From NCBI GenBank assembly GCA_016165875.1, contig JABBOT010000005.1, positions 29,593,943 to 29,657,942 of the forward strand: a DNA stretch of 64,000 nucleotides, given 5' to 3'. Made by a program: the position numbers and the translations under genes. Of this stretch, positions 48,901-59,500 are shown piece after piece (the stretch's first letter is position 1; every line of letters begins with the position of its first letter). Under the pieces are notes generated by a model, which worked only from the letters and a program-made list of their open reading frames with translations, was not told the DNA's origin and did not search any database. Origin of the DNA: Acanthopleura granulata. Its lineage: Eukaryota; Mollusca; Polyplacophora; Chitonida; Chitonidae.

Positions 48901-50517
48901 GATAACAAATCATGAAGAAAACTGGTTTTCTCTCCTAATTTCTTTACTAGAATTCTTGCTCGATATTAGCAGAGAGCAATCGAGGCCTGAACTATTTGTG
49001 CGTTAATATAGACATGTATGTACATTCATGTGCCACGTTTTTGTGTACAATATCTGTCAATATCCAATTTGTCAAGCGTTACATTAAATAAACAGACTTC
49101 CTTTTATCAAACGATGTTATACAATAATAGAAGAAACTGATTTTTTTACAAAAGACAGCTATGTCATCTGAGTTGGCCCGCGCACCATTATGACTTGCCC
49201 AATAGGACCATGTATACATGTAATTTAAAATGGCACTCGTAATAAATACATGAATAAATCAATAATGTTTCGAAAATATTGTTAACATATTTCGTACAGC
49301 ATGTGGCTCATGGCATGGCTTATAAGAATTTGATTTTTTCTGTTATACTTATAGAACGGGACAATTTCAAAAACACGTGATCGCCAGCGGTTTTAAACCT
49401 AAAGGATTTGGTAGAGGGAAGTCCTCGCCTGGGTCGTCGTACATTCTCCAGGCTATAAACAATAGTAGGTAAGTCTGATCAGCCATTCGGGGTTAATGGC
49501 AATTAGCATTTAGTTAGAATTTTGGTTTGTATGAAAAAGAAAGAAACGTACAAGATAAAACCAATAAAATTTGTATATGAAACCTTTGATATATTTGTAA
49601 AATAAGCAGATTTTAATACATTTGCAAAAAAACAATTGAACTTGAGTAAATAGTTGTTGAGTTCGGTCATTTTGGGGGGGGGGGGGGCGGGGTGATATTG
49701 TATAAGCTCTGATGTTACAACTGTTCCTTTGCGCTCTAAACTAACGATTTAAATGTCAGGTTAGATGTGTTGGATGCTTCCTTACAGATTAAGATAGTTA
49801 CTAAATGCAAAAAAAATTGACACCACAATAATAGCATCATGGTTCATGTAGACCAGAGTAAGATATCTGATATTTGTATGTATTGAATTTGTTTGCGTAA
49901 ACAAATTAAGGTACGTGAATGTATTTTTGCATATATTTACCTGAAGCCTGGAACTGACCAGATGAAAGCGTTGTTACTATGTCAGAAAATTATCACCGTG
50001 GAAGAAGGCTAGACGTTTGAATGAGTGATGTGTGAACAAAAATTGCTCTGTTGCTCATTACTCAATTGAACAGCTATAGACTTCAGGCCGGTACGTGGTG
50101 TGCTTTTAAAAGAAGCCGATTTCTCAAGCCGGATACGACCGAGATTAAAATTAGGAATACATATTTAGAGCTCATTGTTGGGCCCAATAGAGATGAAAGT
50201 GTTGGCTGCCTCATTAATGTTATTATAGGACATAGGTCCAAAAAGTAATTTTGACCAAGTCACACATATACTCTTCTGTTGCTAGCCGACCATCCATCAT
50301 TCTGTCTGGAGACGACAATGGCAAGGCCTACATCCTGACTCCAACATCGAGCGAGCCGAACAGCTGGGATTACCAGATGACCGCGTTTCTGGAGGTCAGT
50401 GCCGGTCCGGTGGGAAGCACAGCGTCTGCAGATGTAGATGGAGACGGCTACGAAGAAGTATTTGTGCCAGCCTATGATAAGGGCGAAATCAACGTGTTCA
50501 CTTTCAAACCCAGCTGA
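45997..50517 (+). CDS. Secreted FG-GAP/VCBS-type repeat protein
   Basis: Six exons join in frame to 428 aa: 45997-46318, 47473-47706, 48123-48349, 48695-48852, 49355-49468 and 50286-50517. The N-terminus is a signal peptide (MAGSVLQCLGLAVLTFLG, then a short polar region), so the product should be secreted. Calcium-loop motifs typical of FG-GAP/VCBS blades occur at DMDRDGLLDAV (about 167), DVNGDGKDDLL (about 283) and DVDGDGYEEVF (about 401). The intervening stretches are rich in beta-strand residues, which fits a beta-propeller. I cannot name the ligand or reaction; some proteins with this fold bind sugars or other proteins, a few are enzymes. The weakest boundary is the acceptor at 48,694 (CCCACAAG), which was chosen because it alone keeps phase with the preceding donor. 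No transmembrane helix follows the last blade, and the stop is followed by a poly(A) signal. Confidence 0.87.
47364..47420 (+). repeat. Dispersed repeat 3' end with ATTC tail, copy 2
   Basis: TATATGGCTGAAACATTGCC, then TGACGTTAACCTATAATCAT, ends in CATTCATTCAT; it is the partner of the copy at 38,965-39,020. It ends 52 bases before FG-GAP exon 2 and so forms part of the sequence just upstream of that splice acceptor. Confidence 0.7.
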
Positions 50518-50856
50518 TGTACATGTAATTAGAGATCTGTACAACGCTTGATTAAAGCTGTTTGGAGTCATTTATAACTGTCATTCTTAGGGATGTACAC
50601 ATAGTCCGTTCTTTTTTCTTTAATTTCAGCTCTTTCCGGGACCTGATTGCCGATATTATCATGTTCTTGGGATTTTTTCATATTTTTTCCAACCGATCCG
50701 CCGTGTTACTGATCAAATATTATTCTATCTGGCTTACCGCGCCATGAAAATAATGGGTTGATTCTTTTTCTCTCTCCCAACTATCCGAACTGCACTCTTC
50801 GAACTTTCCAGGCGAACATGAACATTGAGTATTTATAACTCTGTTTTATATTCATC

Positions 50857-50862
50857 AATAAA
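50857..50862 (+). terminator. Poly(A) signal of the FG-GAP gene
   Basis: AATAAA lies 340 bases after the stop codon and is followed by a T-rich stretch. It is the first AATAAA downstream of the gene. Confidence 0.65.
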
Positions 50863-50931
50863 GTAAATTGGTATACAGGTCAAGAGGCATAAATCTCTTT
50901 CAATTAAATTATTTTCAAATAAAAAGATGTA

Positions 50932-51469
50932 TCAAGGAAAAGTCGTAAAAATATTTCGTACTTCCCTCTGGTAGTCATGATTGTCACATGATACTCCACA
51001 ATCAAGCTGCCTCAACAGAGCGGAGAGGTGGGAGATCTCCGAACTCTCTACAATGTAGTACATCAGGTTCAAAGTATTGGATCGGAGAGGTCCAGACTCT
51101 CCGGCGAGAGAAGAATAACCAAGAAAAAGAATTCCCATGAGTGTTAGCATCAACATTATTTAGTTTTTAATGAAAAATCAGGCATAATATTTACATAAAA
51201 ATATTTACTCAAAATATCAGTACGCCAGAACTTACTATCCTGAACGCTACTGTTTGTTTCGTACGAAAAAAGCCGCCTTCACACGAGGTGATCGTCGTGT
51301 CGAGTCGTGGAAGGAGAAAGACGAGGTTGATGGGTGATGATATCGTGTCTGTTACATGCAGTCTATTCAGCGAGCTGTTACATCTCTGACACCATAACAG
51401 CTCATTTTTCCCATACATCTTGGAGTATTTCTCGTTAGATATACCAATCTGCAGCAACTCAAAGGTAGC
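50932..51469 (-). CDS. Unrecognised gene, last two exons
   Basis: Two minus-strand exons have clean splice sites: 51236-51469 (234 nt, TTTTCAG acceptor, GTAAGT donor) and 50932-51096 (165 nt ending in TGA, with a strong pyrimidine tract before its acceptor). Both are open in the joining frame and join in phase 0. The first reads ATFELLQIGISNEK, then ELLWCQRCNSSLNRL and TSCEGGFFRTKQT. The second reads NLMYYIVESSEISHL and LDCGVSCDNHDYQ. I recognise no family; paired cysteines suggest an extracellular or zinc-binding product, but this is a guess. A further in-phase exon may be 52727-52775 (YSDGVVEDILHVLDRE). The start codon is not identified. The gene lies between the convergent FG-GAP gene and the DUOX 3' end. 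The 74-residue open frame starting at ATG 51,156, which looks like a signal peptide, is more likely the intron's pyrimidine tract translated. Confidence 0.42.
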
Positions 51470-51956
51470 CTGAAAACTTTCTTATTTCTTGTTGGAAATC
51501 ACTGCTTTCAGCAATGGAGGGGGCAACCTGGTCGTCTGTTCCAGGACTCTTTCTTGATATTTGTTATCGGACATTCCTTTTTTTCACAGTCGTGGGTTAC
51601 TGCGTATTTACCTTTGAAATACTTCATTTAGTTTTATCCAACACATGTGATAGTCGGTATTTTTTATACAAACCAGATATTTGCCATGATAGAAAATGTT
51701 GTACGGGAGAAAGGACGTACGGTATTCAAGGCAAAGACAACAGCATTTGAAGATGATGTCAGATGAAAGTGTATTACTCACTGGGCGAGAACATAGTTTT
51801 ATTAATTTTTTTAGATTTTGCCAACCGAGTAAAATGAACTGGAAACATTGCATTCTTAATTGGCCCTTTCTGGCCATATTGTGAGCAGTAAACTCACAGC
51901 AGGCTTTGTTACTCAAAATACATGTCATATAGCGTTTGATGGACAGGCGAAAAAAA

Positions 51957-52177
51957 GTAACCACTAAGCCACGACCCGTAACCATTAGACGACGACCTGT
52001 GACCACTAGACCACAACCTGTATCCACTAGACCACGACCTGTTACCACTTGACTGCGACATGTAACCACCAGATCAAGACCTGTAACCACTATACCACGG
52101 CCTGTTACCACTAGACCACGACCTGTATCCACCAGACCACGACCTGTAACCACTAGACCACGATCTGTAACCGCTAA
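51957..52177. repeat. 21-bp minisatellite, about 10 units
   Basis: About ten copies of a unit like CCACTAGACCACGACCTGTAA run in tandem with scattered substitutions. Because 21 is a multiple of three, the array is nearly open in several frames: VTTRPRP on the plus strand (broken by one TGA) and VTGRGLV on the minus strand. It lies between the unrecognised gene's exons and the DUOX 3' end. There is no splice or start evidence that it is coding. Confidence 0.95.
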
Positions 52178-53520
52178 TACATAGCCGGCTCCAAGCTCAG
52201 ATTATACCAGAAATGTTTTGGCCAGTTGTCATGCATATTTGACATTTTTTGAAGACCACAAGCCTTGGCTAAGAGTGCAGGCCCAGTGGTTTCCACAGGG
52301 CTCTCATCGGTTACCGGCATCAGTGAAACTGACCGTCTGACCGTCATCTCAGCTCATTTAAGTGAAATCACAGCAAAAACGACAACGATAATATCAATAA
52401 TAATATTAATATATATTTAACGAGGACAAAAGCTGAAAGATACATTTTATTGATCTTTTCTTGACAAATCAAAAAATTCTACTCCTTACGTGTTTAATTT
52501 GGTTCTTTATGTTTAAAGGAAATGGAATGTACCTGAGGCAAGAGGGCGGAACTTTAGGAAATAAGCTGCAAGATACAAGGGTATGCAAGTCAATTGACAA
52601 TGTTACTTGATAAACCACCACGTGGCAGGTATCACATGTTACAAAAATTATGTGTAGAAGCGAAAAAAAAAGAAAGAAAAAAACCCCAAAAAATATGCAG
52701 GGTGCTTGCGAATTTCGGATATGTACCTCACGATCGAGAACATGAAGGATATCTTCAACAACTCCATCAGAGTAGCTTGTCGTAATCAAAATCAAAACAA
52801 GTCGATCATATTTCAATCAGCATGACAGATACAATAACATCACCATAGTTATTACAGGGTACAAATATATATTATGATAAGGAAATATAATATCTAATTA
52901 TTTAAGATATAAAGTTTAATATAAAACATGCTGATTCTGCTTAATTGTTATCTAAAGTTTTCTGTCGTAACAAATGTATACTATGGTTTTTATTCCACGT
53001 AGGAATTTCTTTACATGGTTGAAATATATATATATTGCTGTGAAATGGCTTTTTACTACAACGGGTTTATTGCAATATAATGCGATTATATTTGTGTAAA
53101 AGTTATATACATACATAATAACACTGGCAAGCCAAGTACTACATGCAATGTCAGCACAAAAGCTGGAACACCAGTTTTTGCCGTCCACTTCTAAAATATT
53201 TGCACTTCCAATTATTGCATGCACGCATAAGCTAAATTTAATCTCCCCGGAGCCTTCTGTGTGCTCCTTACTGTTGATAGCAAATGGTGCATCGTCTAAG
53301 GAATGTTTATGGGTTAGCTTTCAGCGAGCTGGTCTTCTGTCCAAACAGTTCGCCATATAACATAACTCCGATCGTAAGAACATAATGGCATTTCAGAAAG
53401 GCACGAATATTATACATGATCATTTGAACAATTATATGATGTCTTTGTTGAGCATATAATTACTCGTCAAATGAAAGTGGATAGATACACTCATCTTAGG
53501 TAAGTTTAATGTTAAAACGT

Positions 53521-56500
53521 CTAAAAGTTTTCAAAATGGTGCACATAAGTGGCTCCCAACTGCTTGTTGAGAGCTGCACATGCGCTTTCCACGCTGTGAG
53601 TCATAGGCGGAGGACCGCAACTGAAAACTCCAAACTGCTTCACCTGTAACATAAAGGGAGATAGCGCAATGTAAATTAACCTTTGTCTAATTCATTGTTG
53701 TGTAAATTTACCATTTATGAACCTTGCGCACTTGAATACAGGCTGGTTACAGACTCAAATGATACAAATTCAGTTGTCACCTCTTGTTTTTTGAATGTGG
53801 CGCGCATCGTTTGAATACATTACAGCAAAAACCTATTGTGATAGTTCTCTGAGATAGATTTTCCACATTGAATATTGGCTTTCTAAATGGCATCCTTACC
53901 GAATTCGAGAAATAACGCAAGATATCATAGTTGTGCGTTGCATACAAAGTAAGATTCCATCATATTTTTCCATATCTGTAAATATCTTTAGCTTTTCCAC
54001 GTCTTATATTTCACATGTTGAAGCATTTTTCATATTTTTCAGTACATGAAATATTACGTACGTTCTTGTGCTCTTCCTGCAGCGAATCCAGGAAGGTGTG
54101 GAGTTCGGGACGTCCGAAGTGAGTGATAGAGCGCAGGCCGGTGAAAAGGGATTTGTTGGCAACCTTCTGGAAGTGGCGCTCGCAAATGTACTGAAACAGG
54201 CAATCAAACAGCGTCAAGGTTTCTGTATTCCACTGACAGACGAAATGGACTTCGACTGTCTCACATGGTGGCATATTTGTCCAATGTACGGTATCAGACA
54301 AGCGTTCCTTCAGGGCGTTATATAATCCTAGGCGTAATGAGGTAGATACTTGTATATCATTTTGTCATATACAAAAATACACCATAATGGTGATATGAAC
54401 CATAGGAAGGGCCAAAATACATGCACACCAGTACGCCCGAGCCGGAATGACGTGCATACTAGAGTTATCCCCCTTGACTATATATTTCTGTGGTAATCTA
54501 TACCATGTACTAAAACTGTGTCCGCGTCAGCCCGATAATATACATACGCATGTCTAAATCTATAACGATGTGGACTGTTGCATTACAACATTAGTCAAGC
54601 TGACTCTTACCAGCATGGTAGTCCTCAGGTCAAATTTCTGGAAGAACTGCGTGATGAAGATGTGGACGGACACCAGGTCGGTGCTGTCTAGTTCTTCTAC
54701 CTCCCGAATAATGTCCGTCATCCACTCGAACTGCTTCTGAGTACGGGTGATCCACAGGAAATACACCTGGAGAACAATTCAAATCCAATATTATAAAACA
54801 GAATATAATTATGGTTTGACTCAGATTTACACACTCCAAAGAGTGTACATATACCAAAATCATCACATGTAGGCTGGTTAACATGGGGCAATGTAAAGTC
54901 GTATGAACACGAATATTTGATAAATATATTCGTTTTAGGTATAATTAAGAGTGTAATAATTTCAAGATTCGTCCAGTAAAACAGAAAGCACTTGTGTGTT
55001 TGGAGGGATAACCATAGTCTCCTTCGTTCAACTTGTTGCCTATATTCGCCTATTCGCTCATATTGTCTACCAACGCATCGATATGTTGGCGACGCATTTT
55101 ACTGTAACGAAACTGCTGTTGGAACACTTTTTTTCCAATCCCAGATGAGAAATTCAATGCATCCGGTGACGGCGTAATTGTTCAAAGACAAGTGGCTTGC
55201 TGGACAATAGGCGAAGTCGAGCAGGTGACACCCGTTACCAAATCTGTGAGCGACTTGTAATGTAACTTCTGTTTTTATCGCTGCCATGTTTAAAATTGTT
55301 CACAAGGCTTAGCATAATATAATTTTAATAAATAAAATTAGTTTTATTTCCTGTGGCTATATGATCTCATGACGCTATGGCTTGACATTTAAATGCTCGG
55401 CAATTCTTTTATGAAAACAATGTGATCTATTCCCTGCGACAGTAGAGAGTAAGCTTTGTGAATGTTAAGGGTATGTTCTATTAAAGGCGTGGGCTGTTTC
55501 TATAATTGTGAAACAGATTACTCTCTGTGTCCACTGTCTAGCCTGTCACAGGTTTCTAAAGAATTATGACGTCACCCGAGGCAATGAGTTCTTGATGTTC
55601 AAAATAACCTTATCGAGTTTAACATTTTGAATCAAAAAAGTGTTTTGATTGTATTTTCTTTGAAATAGTATGAGTATTCAACATGTCGATGTGTTGAGTC
55701 TGTGGTGTTACAAGTCACTCTCTAAAGGCAATTTTGGTACTCAGTATGAGCGATTTTCCATACAGCTGAATTTCTGGCACCTTTTAAATGGAAGAAATTG
55801 GGAATTACGTACCTTTTTACAATGCAACCTGGCACCCGTCTTCGATTTGAAGACAATGTCCTTCAAGATGGAGGCGAAGGGCGTGACACCGATTCCTCCG
55901 CCGACCAGTACCGAGACGTCATACCTATACCAGTCCTGGTGGCCCTCCCCAAACGGCCCGTCCACGTACAGCTGAGCAACAGGATAAAGACGAAAACAGT
56001 GATCCGGAAGAGAAGTTCAGACACAGATGCCAAAAAGGTAATGTTTAGTTTGATCAACTCATATACATGTAGGCATTAAGAAGGAAACCATGTTTGATAT
56101 GTATGATGACCCTACTGAATAACGGCAGAGTGAGGTGTGTCCGGGTGCAAATAATCCGGATTAAGTATGTACTGCAATTTCTTCCACCGTCTATTTCAAA
56201 AGACAGCGTTTGGCGGGGTATTATAATATTAACCATACCACTCGTCATTTTAAAGAAATCCTGCACGAGAGTAGACCAATCATCTCCTACCGACAGAGTA
56301 AGTAAAACGGTGCGGAACAGCCTCTCTGAAAACTACTATTGCTTCAAAAACAGAAAACTTTGGGTGCAACGAAATATGCTTAAAAATTTACAAAAGATTT
56401 CTTTCTTACAAAACCGACAAATCGGTCCAGGGTGGATAGACACATACCTTTGGCACCGGCTTGTTGTCCCTGTTGTTAACGTCGTATGTTTTGCGTAGAT

Positions 56501-59500
56501 TGTTGGTCCATGGCCCAACAGCCCGGATGTGCAGGCTGAGCGTGTCCTCGTGCGGTGCTGACGTCAGAGTAAAGGGATGGTACTCGCTCTCACTTAGCTC
56601 TGTGCAGGCAATGCGAACCCACTGGCCGGATTTGTAGTCAAAGTTCGAAGGTCGCTTGAACTCCAGATGGGTTACATCTGCACGAAGAAACAAGCGGTAC
56701 AGTTTGAAACCCAAGACGATATTCGCCATTTTAGTGAATATATATCCAGGCACCGAACATAGATTTCAAATTAGCATTCTTAACAATAATTGAAATGATC
56801 TTACTATCGCTTCGGCTATTCGAGATATACATGTATGCCGTGTGATTTATGGATTTAAACTTGGTGTATATTTTTCCAGCGTTTGGGTTACAGCACAAAA
56901 CTTTAACATTATCGTTTATGGAAAATTAATAATTATCTGAGGCCAACTATGTATACTACCGTCAACCGTCACCAAATATGCGAATTGTGTATCTGTTTAA
57001 TGTAAATACATGTGACTTTAATAATAGTTCGCTTCTCGGTTTCTTCCCACCATAATGCTGGCCGTCGTCGTATATGTGAAATGTTGTTGAGTACGGCGTA
57101 GAACAAAAATTAAATAAATAAATAAATATGACCAGCTTACCGGAAGGTAACAGCTCAGCTCTGACCACAGATAGCTCCACCTTCTTCATACTGAAGCTGA
57201 TCACTTTGTCCAGAGTAAACAAAATGGCGGGTCCCAGGAAGAAGTAATGGAACAGCGGGTCCTGCACGAGCCGACCACTGCCATGAAGAATCATGAATAT
57301 GTAGAGGAGGATGTAGAGACCGTGGGTGAACCAGAAGGCCTTGAAGACATGGCGGCGAGAGTACTGACTGGCGAATACATACATGACGATGACGATCAAG
57401 GTCAAGACGACGCCAGTGAAGCCTGAAGGTCAAATCGTATGATCGTTGAGTTAATAATTCCTTTCGAGCAGTGATAAGCGTCATACTTATAAGAATCATA
57501 ATAATCTAACATTCTCAATAATATTTGCATCATAAATTCGTAATACTTTATATTTTTTCTTCTTCTTTTCTGCCTTTCTTGTGAAAGAAACTGAAAGAAA
57601 GTAATAAAATATTCTTAGGGCATTTGATGTTATAATTTAAGGAATAAAAAGTACTTTTTCATGTTAGTAATCAGTGAGAAATGCCCTTAACTTATAAATA
57701 CTGAATTCATGAGGTGGAACATTGCCGCGAAAATATTGAATTATTGTGTGATAGGTTAAGAATGTTAGTATTGCGATGGTAGAGTATTTCGAAATCCATA
57801 CCAACCTGTGATTGTTTGATACAGCCAGTAATGGAACTTTGCAAGTACATGGGTCCTGTAAAGCAAATAAATCACAATTATAAGCAAAACCAATGTTCCC
57901 ATGATTTTCTGCAGATAAGCATAAATAATTTACACCTGTCCTGGGGAAGAGAGTTTGCCACTGTTCACCTCTCTGTTACTATCTTTAAGCCTATCGCACT
58001 GTCGTCACCGTTATGGTTTTACTCCCTGTGCTGTCATCATTTTTACTGTATTCATGCATAAACTATGGATCTGCTGGGTGACTAAGTGTCCCCAGGCCCT
58101 AGTCATTTTGCATCGTTTTATCTTTGTTCAATAAATGTGACGACACCATCGCATTTTGTGGAATTCTACACCAGTGGCGTCTACTATATTACAAATAACC
58201 TCCCTGCATTTACCCAATTTTGCTGAAGCCAAGGTGTCTTTGGATGTGTAAGTCTATTCATGCATTTAAAATCATAATGAAACACTAACTGAGGTAAACT
58301 GACAAGAAACCGTACTTTACGGGTGATTTACTTCCAAATATAACACTGTTTGTGTGCTATGGTTTTACTCACTATGCTATATATCATAGTCATGTAACGA
58401 CAGTTTTTTCGTATCACGTTTTTATACGGGTTTTCGTACAAGTTACAGCCCAAGCCCATGGAAATCTTGATCACCATTCAGAGAACATTCTATTGATTTG
58501 ATTGGTTGATATGTTCAAAATACCAGGCCGCACGTGACGGGATTGCTGGGATATACTTCTGTCCATATACCCCCGGATGTCAAGGCCTCACGTGCGATTA
58601 TATTCCCGGAGTCAAGGCAAAACGCGCCGACGCAAAATGCAAAGGGAAAGGGAAACAGCTTTGCACAGACAAAAACAACTTTTTGTCGTCTGCATTGATA
58701 ACGTCAAACGTCGGGAAAAGCTTTCTACGTCTCACACTAATGAAAAGACGCTGGAAAAAATATTTTATTCCGGAAGATAAAAAGAATCAAATTAGCATCT
58801 TGCTGTAACTGTTCGTTCCTACCATACTGAAAAGAGCAGTCAGAAGGTTTTCCCGCTTCCTCTTGTGCCGGGACACAAATGTCGGCTGATGGTCAATTTC
58901 ATCTCTGGCCAGGTAATCGACCAGTTAATCGGTGTAGGCCTGCCTGTTGGCCATTCAAATCAACAAGTTCTCTTTCTAAAGAGATATCACTAAAGAGTCA
59001 TATCCATAACGATCTGCTGTCATCCCATTTTCTTCGCGCCTTTCATTTAACTGCCGCTAACCCTGACCTTGACTTGGACCTAAATCAGCTGTACTGCGAC
59101 TTTGATGACTGCAGATTCATGCACGACAACGTCGCAGTAACCATCTTGACAACTCTGACGTTTAACAATACAGTCAATGAACATAAACATCATTTCAGAA
59201 CAAAACCTTTTACAACATTTTTTCAACGTCGGAAGGCACTGATCTTACCGACAAGAACTGTAAAGAGTTTGAGTTTTACCAAGGGAGCTAACACCGTGAT
59301 GGCAGTTATAAGGCCCGGCCTGGATAGCATCGATAGTATTCCGAGTTTTACGTCTGAAAAATGCTCTTCATGGTGATAAATTCGTTATGTGTCGATCTTC
59401 CCAGGATAAACGGGTAGATATTTGGCTTCGGCCGTTTTTACCATATATACCCGGAAGATCGTCACATAACTGATGATATAAATCAAAACAACAATGATGT

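Noticed and set aside
50932..51156. A 74-residue minus-strand frame from ATG 51,156 that looks like a small secreted peptide with a signal sequence
   Set aside because: Its hydrophobic start coincides with a strong pyrimidine tract ending in AG in phase with the exon upstream, so it is better read as an intron end plus a last exon.
51608..52153. A 181-codon minus-strand frame with GRGLVVT repeats
   Set aside because: The open frame is produced by the 21-bp minisatellite running into non-coding sequence; no start or splice support.
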